DNA from: Artemia franciscana
Lineage: Eukaryota; Arthropoda; Branchiopoda; Anostraca; Artemiidae
Length of the DNA: 64,000 nt
NCBI RefSeq assembly: GCF_032884065.1
Contig: NC_088863.1
Location: 42,711,399-42,775,398, forward strand
Direction: 5' to 3'
The notes under the pieces were generated by a model that ran no database searches, was not told where the DNA came from, and saw nothing but the letters and a program-made list of their open reading frames with translations. Numbering within the stretch: position 1 is the stretch's first letter; the number at the start of each line of letters is the position of its first letter. The position numbers were made by a program, and so were the translations under genes. Below, piece by piece: positions 1 to 11,725 of this stretch.

Positions 1-7
1 GGTGAAT

Positions 8-529
8 TTAGTTTTTCAAGCTGGGAGGGGTAGAAAATGTTATAGAAACCTTGGATGCTCCTAGTTGGACACCTCTGAAGTGCTTGTAAAGTTTCTTAGT
101 TAGATTCATTAATTGGGTTGACAATGTACAAGTAGGTTGAATTAAACCTTTATAGAGCTTTGAAACAACTGATTGTGAACAACTATTGAAAGCTCTCTTA
201 AATATACAACGAGTCTGACTGGCCATTGCTGCCACATCTGGGCATACAAACTGAGCTTTAGCTGTTCATCAACTAATTGACCCAGATCCTGTTCAGCATG
301 ACCACTGACAATAGGTTGCCTTTTTGTCCATTGACTCAATTGAGTACTGGTGTCTTAAATTTTTATTACCAAAGTGGATAACCTTGTATTTCTGGGCGTT
401 GAACTTCAGCTTCCAAGTCCCTGCCCAGCAAGTAAATGACTCCAGGTCTGCTTGAATGGTTTCTATTTTTCCTGAACTTTCAGCTGAACCAATTACCTTT
501 GAAGACATGTTAAAAAAACTTATATCCAA
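8..529 (-). pseudogene. LINE reverse transcriptase fragment, region after the catalytic motif
   Basis: Two out-of-frame open stretches together resemble the part of a CR1/Jockey-like reverse transcriptase that follows the YADD box. The upstream stretch has WAGTWKLKFNAQKYKVIHFG, which matches the usual W-x-L-x-F-N-x-x-K-C-K-V-x-H-x-G pattern of these families. The downstream stretch has KLYKGLIQPT followed by KKLYKHFRGVQ, the usual LYK-x-L-x-RP to LE-x-VQRRATK region. The frame changes near position 290 and there are stops, so it cannot be expressed. The family is inferred from motifs. It appears to be a different copy from the LINE at 541-1035. Confidence 0.6.
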
Positions 530-540
530 AACTAAAAAAA

Positions 541-1035
541 AAACTCATAACCAAAAGATCAACTTATGACTAAACATCAAAACTCCCAAATAGAAAGGTG
601 TCTCCACTAAAGAATGTTTAAATATCAGCACATTCTCAGCTTCCACAACTTCAACAGGTAAACTATTCCAAGTGGAAACAGCCCTACTGGAAAATGAACA
701 TTGCCTTATTTTCTTATTTGATTTTGAGGGTTACAGTTTGTAATGGTGTTGGCAGGTTGTGTGATAGTGATTGTATTTGAAAAATGAATCAAAATCTAGG
801 TCATCTATACCTTTAATAATGCAGCACACGATGATAAGGTCACCACGACGGCATCTGAAATTTAATGACGGAATACGAAGCCTAGAGAGTTGCTCTTTGT
901 AGAGATGATGCTGAAGGTAAGAAATCATCCTTGATACCCTCCTTTGTACCTTTTCTATGCAAAGCTCATCCATTACATTTAAAGGAAATCAGACAGAAGT
1001 GTTATACTTGAGAAGCGGATGAACAAGAGACTTGT
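541..1035 (-). pseudogene. LINE reverse transcriptase C-terminal half, interrupted by the RTE insertion
   Basis: Read on the minus strand it begins YKSLVHPLLKYNTSV and continues IEKVQRRVSRMI, RLRIPSLNFRCRRGDLI, and then, past a stop, IRQCSFSSRAVSTWNSLPVE. This is the standard tail of CR1/Jockey-type LINE proteins, ending with the WNSLP box. The upstream end lies directly against the (TAG)n tail of the RTE element at about 1036. The preceding part of the same protein, ending RDFLM, appears at 4004-4890 beyond the RTE. The two pieces are therefore read as one LINE split by a later insertion. Confidence 0.7.
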
Positions 1036-1053
1036 AAACTACTACTACTACTA

Positions 1054-1503
1054 CTAATAACTCACTGCAGCACTAAGCCGCCTGAGGCCAACAAAGCTAT
1101 GCACGCTCCTCCTCCAACCTAATCTATTCAAGGCCTCCCTCTTTACAACCTCCCAGGAAGCTCCCATTTCTTTTAAATCTTTATTTATGACATCCTCCCA
1201 ACCCAGACAATGATGACCTGCTTTCCATGTAGACCCAGACGGTTGGCCAAAAAGGACAATCTCTGGCAATATGTCATCCCTCATCCACAGAACGCGGCTT
1301 AGCCATCTCCACCTTTCTTTCATTATAGCCCTAGAAAGCGGGATTGAACCACATTTTTTGTACAGCCAACTGTTTGAAATACTGTCAGTCAGCCAGGTAC
1401 CCAGAACAAGCTGTAGGAAATTTCTCTGGAAAACATATCGTAAATTTCCATCTGATTTTCGGAGCGCCCATGCTTCAGAGCCATATTTGACCACTGTCAT
1501 CAC
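1054..1503 (-). pseudogene. RTE C-terminal domain (149-residue open stretch)
   Basis: The open stretch reads VVKYGSEAWALRKSD, then DVFQRN-like YVFQRNFLQLVLGT, CGSIPLSRAIMKERWRWLSR, and ends EALNRLGWRRSVHSFVGLRR. This is the well-known C-terminus of RTE-type elements, often mis-annotated in databases as craniofacial development protein 2-like or endonuclease-reverse transcriptase. It is the best preserved piece of the element, as expected near the 3' end. The microsatellite tail follows immediately. Confidence 0.8.
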
Positions 1504-1605
1504 TGTAGATTCAAATATTCTAATCTTGGTTTGCAGACTTATCGTTCTATTCTTCCAAACTTTTGTTAACTGTGAAAAACACCCTGAGCCTTAGCTATTC
1601 TACTT

Positions 1606-2589
1606 TTAACTATCTTCACTGCTACCACCATCATTACTAATAATACTACCAAGGTAAGTGAAGCTGCCAACCTGATTAATCTTTTTGTTACCCAATGTCA
1701 CCATTTCATCTTCACTTATTCCTAGCCTTAGTGACTTAGTCTTCTTCACATTAATTTTCAAGCCTATTCTAGCACCATGAACTCGCAAAACCTCTAAAAA
1801 CTCATTCATTTTGCCCACATTTTCATCTAATATGATTAAATCATCAGCATAATCTAAGTCCAGGAGCGCTTTTCCTCCCCATTTGATTCCGTGGTCTCCA
1901 ATTGCCTTTCATGTGCTCCTTAAGACGAAGCCCGTCAAAATAATCCATATAAAGGGGGATAGAACACAACACTGCTTAACTCCTGATTTAATACAAAACC
2001 AGTTGCTAACCTCATTTCCTACCTTAACCGCAGCAGTATTACTCTCGTACATAGCACAAATCACTTAAATGTATTTTTCTGGTATACCATACAAGGATAA
2101 GACTTTTGCTAACGCTCTTCTATCAACAGAATTGAAAACTTGCTCATAATCGATAAAACTGAGGACCAAAGGTGTTTGACAACAAAGGGACATCTCAATT
2201 ATTAACCTAAGAGTGAAAACTTGGTCGACACATCCTCTACCTTTTCTAAAACCGCACTGTTCTTCCCTTAAAACTTTGTCTACAGCATCTCTCAGTCTAA
2301 AAAGTATCATATTAGTCAGTAATTTGCTACCTACTGAGATCAGACTAATGCCTCAATAATTACGACACTCACTCTTGTCACCTTTCTTATACAGTAGTTT
2401 AATTAAGGTTTTCCTAAAATCATTAGGTACTTCCCCTTTTTCAAAAATCATATTCATAATCATCAGTAGCTTATTCCTAACCTCAGAGGCACAATATTTA
2501 AGAAACTCATTTATCACACTATCAGCACCTGGAGCCTTATTATTTTTTAAACCTTTTAGTACAGTCGCTAATTCTTCCTCACTAAACAT
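1606..2589 (-). pseudogene. RTE reverse transcriptase domain remnant
   Basis: Open pieces carry canonical RT blocks in order: LKNNKAPGADSVINEFLKY (block 1, 2353-2589), EEQCGFRKGRGCVDQVFTLR and then SFIDYEQVFNSVDRRAL (motif A, FxDYExAFDSVDR-like, 2065-2310). After decayed DNA that covers motifs B and C comes the post-catalytic stretch GLKINVKKTKSLRLGI and QVGSFTYLGSIISNDGG (1606-1818). Between 1860 and 2060 the catalytic region is recognisable only loosely. The domain copies element RNA into DNA at the nick. It is inactive here. Confidence 0.75.
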
Positions 2590-2772
2590 ATCTTACTTCA
2601 CATCCAAGGTATCACAGACTTTTTCATTTTCATTTATATCTTTTCCTGCAACTGTGTCTTGGTTTTGCACATTCTCAAAATGTTCCACCCATCTTTCTTT
2701 AACTTTTTCCTTATCACTAGTTGTGGCCCCATTTCTATCTTTAACTGGGACTAGTCCAGATTGACTACTCCC

Positions 2773-3290
2773 TTACAATTTATTAACATGCCAGTATAAT
2801 ATTTTACTACTATGCTGTCTAGCCTCATCTTCCAGATCCTCAGCAATTTTATCCGTGGCCTCCACTTCACATCTCCTTAGTTCATATTTTAATGCTTTCT
2901 CCACTTCCTTTATATTCCTTTTGTTTTCATATGACCTATCACTCAGATAATTGTTGTACAAACCCCTTCTACTCTCTATTAAACCTAAAGCTTTTTCACT
3001 AGTATTCCTAGCTGCAGTCTTAGCACTCTTCCTAAGACACCATCAGCAAATTCACAAATTGTTTTTCTAAAATTATTCCATCCATCTTCCACATTGTCAA
3101 ATTTTAAACTCTCAAGTTTACTATTCAACTGTTCCTGGAAGTTTTTTCTGAAATTTTCAATCTGGAGTCTACCAACATCATAACTTTCCGAGAGGTTGTT
3201 ACCCTTCCGAAATTTCAGCTTTAAATTAACTTTAGACATTACTAGATGGTGATCTTTACTTTTAACATCAATAACACCACTCCTATACAC
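2773..3290 (-). pseudogene. RTE linker between endonuclease and reverse transcriptase
   Basis: Two open pieces, 2985-3290 and 2773-2961. The first contains VIDVKSKDHHLVMSKVNLKL, where KDHHLV corresponds to the SDH motif closing the APE fold. The second contains YLSDRSYENKR and EDLEDEARQHSSKILYWHVN, a charged linker typical of RTE proteins. They lie in sequence order between the GDFN-containing endonuclease and the RT. A stop or frameshift separates each pair, so the product is not translatable as one protein. Confidence 0.65.
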
Positions 3291-3320
3291 CCTAGTATCT
3301 TGTATTGATCCTGCTAGTCT

Positions 3321-3990
3321 TTAGTTTACAATAACATAATCAATAAGGTTTGCTGTCTTACTATCACGTGAATACCATGTCAACTTATGGGCCATTTTGT
3401 GGCCAAACACTGTATTGGTTACAACTAGGTTGTTATACCTACAAAATTGCAAAAGTCTATAGCCATTACTGTTTTCTTTTCCTACACCAAATTTACCTCG
3501 GCTAGGATACCATCTATCCCTGTTTCTACCAACCTGGGCGTTAAAATCTCCAAGCAAAAACACCATACTTCTACCTGGTACCCTGTCTATTGCTCCTGAA
3601 ACTGTAAGTAAAATTCATCTGAGTCACTACTATCTCCATCAGTTGGTTCAACAGGGGCATATACTTCTATAACTGATACCCTGAACTTTTTAGTCACAAA
3701 TGAGCAATTAGTATTCTATTATTAATACCTTCCCAGCCTAAACAAGACTTAGCAGCTTCCTTATTCATCATGAGCCCTACTCCCTGTCTATGTACCACAT
3801 CCTTCCTGCCTGAGTAAACAAATTCTATGTCACCTAATTTCACGCTTCCTACCCCTAGGATATGAGTTTATGAAACTCCTAATAAATCCAGTTCAAACTG
3901 TCTGAATTCGTAGGTCAAAATATCGTTGCGATAGTCATTTTTTAACGTCATAACATTCCAAGTTCCAATTTTCCCGTCCTGTCTCAAGTC
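3321..3990 (-). pseudogene. RTE endonuclease (APE-like) remnant
   Basis: The translation begins near GTWNVMTLKNDY, the first conserved APE block. It continues through decayed sequence with ELDLLGV, HRQGVGLMMNKEA and GWEGINNRI to an intact 81-residue stretch with LLGDFNAQVG, a GDFN motif. That stretch ends with LTWYSRDSKTANLIDYVIVN, the block before the SDH motif. APE domains nick target DNA to prime reverse transcription. Several stops lie between 3570 and 3900. This domain belongs to the RTE element at 1036-4018. Confidence 0.75.
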
Positions 3991-4003
3991 TACAACAAAG
4001 CGC

Positions 4004-4890
4004 TTAAGCCAGCTTAGAACTGGACATTAAGAAGTCCCTGGGACCTCCTGTAAGTTGGAGGCTTTGTGCAATCCTGGGCAGACAATAGCTCACATTTCTC
4101 ATGATTGCTGAAATATGGTCATCAAATTTTAGTTGGGTTAAAATAGATACCAAGGTCTTGCACCATTTCTTCAGAAGGAGCATTTGCACCAGACAAAAGG
4201 TATGTGTAATTAGGAGGTATCCTACAACCATAATGTAAAACAACACACTTAGAGGGATTTATAAACATGGAGTTGGACTCACACAACTGAGTCAGGGAAT
4301 CCAGGTCCTCTTGCATAAGTTGTACCTCTGTTAGATCTTTTATGGGTAAGTAGACTTTCATGTCGTCAGCAAACAACTTTAAAATGAGTGATGGACAGAA
4401 GAGGGTAAATCATTCACAAATAAACAGAATAAAACAGGTCCTAGGCAACTGCCCTGAGGCACCCCACTTATTACTTCAATCACATATGATATCACCTCCC
4501 CAACAATTACCTGTTGAGTAAGCTCCTTTAGATAATCAGCTATGAATGACTAGGTTATACATAGCACATTTACAAAGAAGTAAGGGTATCAAAACCTTAT
4601 AAAGGGCCTTTGAAAAGTCAATATAAACACAATTAAATGGTATACCTAGGTTTGCAAAGCCCTGAAAGTCAAAAATTACCTCAAGAAGTTGGGTGTGACA
4701 AGATCTTTGTTTTCAAAAACCATGTTGAGCAGGACTCTAAGGACTATTGTCATTGAAGAACTTCTGAATTCACTCTACAATCAATTTTTCCATCACTGAA
4801 CAAAAAATAAATGTTATTGAAATTGGCTGATAACTTATAAAATCTGATTTGGAACCCTTTTTATGAAGAACTTTTATGGAAAGTTTTTTT
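4004..4890 (-). pseudogene. LINE reverse transcriptase, 5' portion (fingers to thumb) of the split LINE
   Basis: Minus-strand reading gives RT blocks in order: SYQPISITFIF (the YRPIS block), AQHGF, a degenerate YIDFSKAL (motif A, near 4615), EVISGVPQGSCLGPVLF (motif B, near 4460) and LFADDMKVYLP (motif C FADD, 4350-4385). The post-catalytic part follows: QEDLDSLTQLCESNSMFINP, MVQDLGIYFN, FDDHISAIMRNVSY and TGGPRDFLM. It has internal stops. The protein would continue as LYKSLV, which is found at 1035 on the far side of the RTE insertion. Family is CR1/Jockey-like by motif. Confidence 0.75.
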
Positions 4891-7800
4891 TAATGAATTT
4901 ATAATATAAGTATTATCTTCTATGTTCATTTCCCTGAAAAATTCCTCTCAAACCTTGAGGATTAAATGTTTCTTTCAGTTGCCCTTGTATTCAATTTCAT
5001 ATACTAACAAACAACTTCTGATTAGTATAATTGGTTTCTCAGACATTTACACTATATGGTTAAAAAAAAAAAAACCTTCAATTCAAAATAACAGTAGCAG
5101 TTTTCAATGGCTAAGCAGAAACATTTCAACGCAGCTATTGAACTGTTATGATGTATAGACTTGCAGCAAGAACAGAGAAAATTTGATATATCATATCAAA
5201 ATAGTTATTTTTCCTTGAAAACACAGCAGTGTTAGCCAAGGGTCCACATTACAATTAGAGAAACTGGAGTGAAAATAGGCCTTAAGAATATTGCTACAAC
5301 TTGCAGAAGCTAACCAACTTCTTTAATTAAAATCACAATAAAACAAACCATTGATTGAATTAGTAACTCAGCTTGAACTAACTCTCTATTTTCCTAGGCT
5401 AGAATAAGATAGCCCAGGCCTTTTGCTGCTATCTAGGCCTAGTCTATCACAGCAGGGTGCAGCAGAGAGCCACTAGTTGACTTGCACTAGATGGAAAGTT
5501 AAGTAGCTCTTTCCATAACCTTGCAAAGTGTATAAATTAGCAACAGGCCTATCAAGTTATGTGGATAGCCTATATACTATACTTGTGTGAAAAAAGGCTA
5601 GAATAGACAAACAACAGCCTGTATTGGCATGACTTTTTTTTTAAGAAAGCCTCACTCCAGTTCATCCCTTGTTTTCTATATTTTATTGAGGAGTTAAGTA
5701 AACTTTAATTAACTAAAAAGGAATGCACAGAATGTGTGTACTTTAGTAGTCCAGGCTTTTTGTTGCTATCTAGGTCAGCAGGGTACAGACTATAGGCATA
5801 GAGCTGTAAAAAAGACCTATTGCCAATACCTATGATAAGCCTATAGCCTTGCTTAAAAAGCAAGGGGCTAGGAACTTATGGCCTAGCCTAATTCATAGGC
5901 TTAGGTGAGCTAATGTGGGCTCTTTGTACAAAGACACATTTTCATATAGCCTAAAAAAGAAAAGTAATAGGCTAAGAAAAAATCATAACTTAGCTTAAAC
6001 TTGGAATAAATCTTGGCTGGAATCAAGTCTTCCATTTCATAGGTCTAGATCAATAGGATGCAAAGCGCTTCCTTCAACTGATCATTTGATTACACATATT
6101 GCCAGTGGTAGATCCAGGGGGACAGGGGAGACCCTGGCCCCCAAGGATTTTTCTGCCATTCTTATTTGTTATTTTTTACTGTACTTTTAAAATAAGTTTG
6201 TCAATTATTGGTACTCTTGTCAAACTGCCCCTCCCCCAAGATTTTGCTGTACATTCACCCCTGCAAATTGCAATGTAAAAAATCATATCACCTTTGTTCT
6301 GATTATTAGAAGAAAGAAAGGAATCAAGGAAAAAATTTTCTTAGGAATAGAAATTAGCAAGTTGTGTTTAATTTACTTTTTGGTGATGAAAATTCCATGA
6401 TCCAAGTAGAGGGCATTAGTCATGGCTTCTACCATACTTTATAAAATTCCAAATACTTACTTTTATTATTCCTGAAAGTGAATTATTTTCATTATTCTTT
6501 ATTTACCTCCCCCCCATTCCCTTAATGGGCAAAATATATCCCAATTATATACTCACTCAGAAGCTTAATTTGTTTTGGTACAAGGGGGGGGGGCAACTGA
6601 ACCCCCTGCAGCTGAAATTTAGCATCTTCAAAAACCTTGTCTAATGTAAGATAGGCCTGCATAATTCAAGCCCCCAAAGAGAATGATCAGTTTTCTTTAG
6701 TATACCTTTGCCATTATGGTACTATATAGCTCATTTTTCACTGTTATTTTCATTTGGCCTGGGAAAAGCAGCTACAAATTTACCCCACCCCCAAGATTTG
6801 ATGAAACTGTGCCACTATACTTAATAATTTTCTATGTACTAACTCTTTTACATCCAGTGCTTGTTGTCAGTAATGTTGCTTCTTTGCCATCAAAATAACA
6901 TGAACAAAAATTACTAAAAAGGATAGGCTAATTCATTGAGTAGTCTAATACAACTCATTATTTCTCTATACAGAGGGGGAGTGGATAATTAAAAGTGACA
7001 TGCTTGTAGAAATTAAAAGTATTATAGAATTTTTTTACATTGTTTTCAGAATTCTACAGTAGGCTCTTTCTTTCTGTAGAGGTTAACCAATGTTAAATTA
7101 ATTTTTTGTTAGCCCAACTGTCTTAGCTTATAAATGGATTCACTTACCTAACACTCTAGGCAGACAGGGCCTTTTAGGCTTTGGACACTTATTCCTCTTG
7201 CAATTCCAGGCAACTTGTTGGTCAACTAACATTGAATTGAGTTTTTATTAGTGCAAATGTCTAAGTTAATGAATTGAATCAATTGCCTTGCCAAACATTC
7301 ATTGTGGATGGGCCCAATTTGGCTTTGGACACATTATTGCCTGTCATCCTATGCATTCAACAGCCCTGTGTTAATTCTAAATTATTGATCAACCTGCCTG
7401 ACTGTAGGTAGGAGTGCCTTGCTTATCTCTGATTCCAGGTAATCTAACAGTCCTATGTAAATATTAAATTCTTGGTCAACCTGCCTGACACTCTAGGTAA
7501 AGCTTAATAACTGACACCCTTTCTAAACAGATGTAAAACACCCTTTCTGCCTGACACCCTTTCTAAAAGCTAAATAACTAGTATTTGTTCAATAAGAGAG
7601 TAATACTTACTGCAAATGTTTACCTGTGCCATTTAACCAAACACTTGGAAACTATAGGTTTCACCATTCACCTGCAAGTCCAGAGGACTTGTTGGTCATG
7701 TGGCAATCCTATTACAGGGTATTCTACCTTTAGACTACAAGCTTGTTTTGCCTATTCAGTCCCAAGCAAATTCAGTCCCAGATTTACTATACAAGTCCAG

Positions 7801-8157
7801 TGGACATTGTCCATCATACATCAATCTAAACTTTCATCCCTTAGTTCTACTAATATCTACCTTAGTTCTTCCCTAGGAATAATGCATGGACAAATGATGG
7901 ATAGACTGATTTATCAAAAAATGGACTGACATCATTTTTATACAAGCCTAAAAAGCACTTAAGCCAGATTTGCCTCTCACTCACTCAGACTAACTGTCTT
8001 GACTTTTTCTACAATTAGACATGGCTTGATGCCCATAACTACTTCAATTTTAATTCAAACTTGGCCCAAAACAAGGCCAAAATCTATATCAAGATTTCCA
8101 GAGGAAGAAACTGGCCAAGCCAAGTAGTCCTATACTTCAAAATGGTAAAATTCTAGT
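4891..8157. other. Non-coding stretch, no gene recognised
   Basis: About 3.3 kb of AT-rich DNA without a credible coding region. From 5400 to 6060 it is rich in AGGCCTA and TAGCCTA words. A short direct repeat (GGCTTTTTGTTGCTATCTAGG-like) occurs near 5420 and 5755. Near 6106 GTGGTAGATCCAGGGGGAC resembles the terminus of a DNA transposon, but no partner end was found. Between 7140 and 7560 the phrases TTGGTCAACCTGCCTGAC and GACACCCTTTCTAAA recur as degenerate local repeats. Confidence 0.5.
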
Positions 8158-8745
8158 TGAGTGACTTCTTGCTATCTCAGAAAGAGGTTAGGTTAGGAAA
8201 ATGAAACTTTCAGGGATGGGTCTACAGGCTAAAGTATATCATGGGAAGGTATTTTAAAGTACCTACCTCTACTCCTTCTGCCTCTAGAGCCCTGAACTTC
8301 ACCTCCATGACAGTCTATACCTATTGAAATTTTGACAAAACAGCATTTTACCTTAATTTTCAGTTACAAGTTGTTTTTTCTCTGTCTTTAGTTCTGAAAA
8401 TGCAATTCCTGTTATTTGAGTAGAATTCTGAGTCATATCAATGTTTTTTTTTCAAAATTTAGGAAATGTATTTGCATATCTTTAATACCTTATAAATTGG
8501 GATTGAACAAAGTTGTGAAGCTAAATACAATTTTGTTGTACTTCATTCAAGCAGAAGATTTATTTTGCAAGGTTTCACTTTTATAACACACATATTTTTG
8601 AAGGCCAGGGCCCTATAGGGGGAGAAGGAGCAGAAGTAAGTACTTCAAAATACCTTCCTGAGACATACTTTAGCCTGTAGACCCATCCCTGAAAGTTTCC
8701 TAGCCTCACTCATTTCTGGGATAGCAAGAAGACAATCAAATAGAA
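8158..8745. repeat. Inverted repeat with about 140-bp arms
   Basis: The arm at about 8158-8300 reads TTTCAGGGATGGGTCTACAG and its reverse complement lies at about 8595-8745 in the same extended context, with a spacer of roughly 290 bp. Arms differ by several substitutions and small indels (about 80% identical by eye). The arrangement fits a foldback or MITE-like element, but no clear target duplication was seen. There is no coding capacity. Confidence 0.6.
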
Positions 8746-9119
8746 ATTTACCTTTCAAAATTAGCAAAGGCTAGTAAAAAAGGCCCATCAAGGGATATGT
8801 TTATGTCACCTATATCTTTGTATCAGTATGCTATTAATGGCGTTAAATCATTATTTGGTATTGATGGATAATTATGGCTTTTGAGAAAGAAATATGTTAA
8901 GAAAACAATTCTTACTTCATAATATGCAGAGAAATTGTAGTCAAATATATTTTGAAGTAACTTCCATAATAATCTACCTGTCCCTTAATTAATATACAAC
9001 TACACAGCCTGAATTATATATTTTCTATTTGTTTGCCATGCATCATTCTTGCTTCAACTTCATTTCTATAAAGTGAGTCAATGCCAATTATATCAAGTTA
9101 TCAAGCACCCATAAGTAGG

Positions 9120-9121
9120 AA

Positions 9122-9200
<79 letters not shown>
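9120..9200. repeat. (TA)n microsatellite
   Basis: Roughly 80 bp of almost pure TA dinucleotides. Unlike the other long (TA)n tracts in this window, no Helitron end was recognised beside it. Confidence 0.95.
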
Positions 9201-9203
<3 letters not shown>

Positions 9204-9893
9204 GTAAGAATTGCTTTCTTAGCAGGTTTCCTCATTAAGAGCCATTATTATGCTATGAAACTCATCATTTTTTCAATCGTCCCAGTTTCAAAATATTAAA
9301 AAGTACTGGTAGGCTAGTGCATGCCTCCACCCATGAGAAAATTCCCTTTTTGTGACACACTAAATCATACTTGGATGTGGTCCAAAGTAGTTCTGGCTTT
9401 CAAGTAGTAATGACATGATATGCCAACTAATACAGCATCGACAGCGAGAGCAATTAGTTCCATAGAATATTGAGAAATATATTCCATATTCGAAAACTGC
9501 GCATGCCCCTCAAATTCAAATATTCAGCAAAGTTCTACGATTTGAAGCAGCGTTTTCAAATGAAGTTCATAATACATAACACTCAACTATTCCCGAAGTC
9601 GACTAGAGGTTAAAATTAAACCACCAAATTCATCGCATGAACGTAATCGGGATTTAATCAACATTCAACTATATTGGGATATTATTTTGACAATTTTTTT
9701 TAATATTAAGGTTCCACTTGTCGTGTCGATCAATCCCTAACCGCTTAGAAAAATGTATCCTCTTTGATATGAATGAATAAACTTTATTACCGGTAAAAGT
9801 ATAAAAAAACACAAAGTTAAAAAAAAACACGAAAAAAAAACACGATAAATAGCGAGAAAAAAATTTTAACTTACAAAAGACAACATGGACTAC

Positions 9894-11725
9894 TTAACCA
9901 GTATCAATATGGAAAAAAGGTTGCAGATGGTCGTAAACGTGAATAAAGTTGATTGTCTTTTTACATAAGTCATCACTGGAAGACCGAATACGAAAAGGCA
10001 CATCTATTAAACCAAATCGAGCAATTATTTTTCTGTTTCGGTGCCATCTAGGTAGCCGGAGAAGCAATTTGCAATATCTGAAATATGCCACACGTAGAGT
10101 ATGGCAATCTTTCTTACGAAACAGATGAGCCATGCCTGGTAAAAGCAAAAGCACAGGGGCACAATAAGCATTATAAATCAAGCACAAACCATTGCGGGTG
10201 TAACGGCTTTTATTTGGGGATATTTTTCCGTGAGCGGCGCTTAGGTTCTTCACGGCTTTATTCTCTAGGGATGAACAGGTATTGGAAAGTGGTGGGCCGA
10301 AACACAGACCAAGCCAACTAACTAAAGAAGAACATGGTAGAACCTTAATTCCAGCAACGAATGGAGCGATCACATAAGGGCTATTAAAACAAATAAACTC
10401 GCATTTAGATGCATTAACTGACAGTCCAATCTTAGATAGTTCATTGGTTAAAATAATAAAATTGGAAAGCAATCCACGGCGAGTCTGGGCAACAAGAAGA
10501 ACGTCGTCTTCATATGCAACAGAAGACAAACCAATATTACCGTAAAAAACAGAACTTTTAAGGTGACGCAGGCACGATGCAAACACACATTTAAATATAC
10601 TAGGAGACAACACGGCACCTTGCCGAACTCCTTTATTAATTTTTACCGGGTCAGATATTTGGCCATTCCAGGTAACTTGAAATTTAGACTTTGAATAACA
10701 AGAAGGCAATAAACATAGTACAGAAGTATTAACATCTGAAGACGCAAGGGAAAATAGAGCCTGAGAGTGCACAATATTGTCAAAAGCCCCAAAAATGTCC
10801 ACAAAAAGACAGTATAAAGACATTTTTATCTCTCATGAGTCGGCTTAAAACATGATGTGCATGGGAGCAACCGAAACTTTTCCGAAAACCAAAGTGAAAA
10901 GGCGTAAAATCACAATTCGACTCAATTTCTGGTAATAATACATGTTCAAGCAACTTACTTAAAAAACACGATACTGTAATGGGACAATAATTTACACATG
11001 ACGTGGGGTCCTTGCTTCGCTTTTGAATAGAAGCTACACGACAACAAAGGAAACTATCAGAAACAAGTGACGGTGCTAAGCGAGACTGGAAAAATATTTT
11101 GTGGATGGTTAAGTAGAGCAGGACAATCATAAGCAAAAAATCGGTAAGAAAGGCCGTCACCATCAAAGCTATTTGAAAGTTTAATTTTTCTTAATGATCG
11201 GTGAATTTCAGATATTGCTACTGGCTGGACTTGAGCCTGCAGGAAACAGTATAGTAATAGCGGTTTGAGCAACTTATTATAGAAAGTCTGAAGAAAATTA
11301 TTAATTACACTGAACACATGCTTATAATGATCAACAAAACTAGCTAGCTGGAGACAAGATAGGGCAGATGGGGAACATTTCCCACTATTAATATTCTTTT
11401 TCCAGGAGGCCTTACCGGTGGAGCATGGCCATGCATTCCAGCGTGCTCTCTTCAAAATGGCCTTATATTCAAGTTTACACTTTTGTTTCACAGAGAAAAC
11501 AGCTCCGGACTCTGATCGGTCGCATAATATCCACATACGTAGCCAAAATTTGACTTTTTGCTTAGCACGTTTTACTTCAGGATCAACGTTCCAATTAGGC
11601 TTCCTAGTTTCGAGCAGTCGAGCATTATCCACAGGCACTGCAGCTTTGCAAACTGATTTAAGGCAATGGCCAATTTGATAATAATAGCAATTTAGGTCAA
11701 CTCCACTTGAAGGCGAGGAAACCAA
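9894..11725 (-). pseudogene. LINE ORF2 reverse transcriptase remnant with a 309-residue open core
   Basis: The upstream piece (11057-11725) holds the linker and YKHVFSVINN plus the block FDGDGLSYRFFAYDCP. Piece 10780-11166 has NYCPITVSCFLSKLLEHVLL (YRPIxxS block) and FHFGFRKSFGCSHAHHVLSR. The 309-residue piece (9894-10823) holds motif A FVDIFGAFDNI, motif B GVRQGAVLSPSIFKC and motif C AYEDDVLL. It then has the thumb region and ends FRYCKLLLRLPRWHRNRKI. Motif C is normally F/Y-A-D-D; here Ala is Glu, which would be unusual in an active enzyme. Two frameshifts separate the three pieces. Confidence 0.8.

Larger units (their letters stand above)
1036..4018 (-). mobile_element. RTE-type non-LTR retrotransposon, nearly full length, decayed
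   Basis: On the minus strand the order is AP-endonuclease (about 3990-3321), linker (3290-2773), reverse transcriptase (2589-1606), C-terminal domain (1503-1054) and a short (TAG)n tail at about 1036-1057. That order and the simple-repeat tail without poly(A) are typical of RTE elements. The single ORF is broken into at least eight open pieces by stops and frameshifts, so it is inactive. It lies inside an older LINE: the flanks at 541-1035 and 4004-4890 are consecutive parts of one reverse transcriptase. The 5' limit near 4018 is where the host LINE homology resumes and is approximate. Confidence 0.8.

Noticed and set aside
6106-6200. DNA transposon end (GTGGTAGATCCAGGGGGAC)
   Set aside because: Resembles a common transposon terminus, but no inverted partner or target duplication was found.
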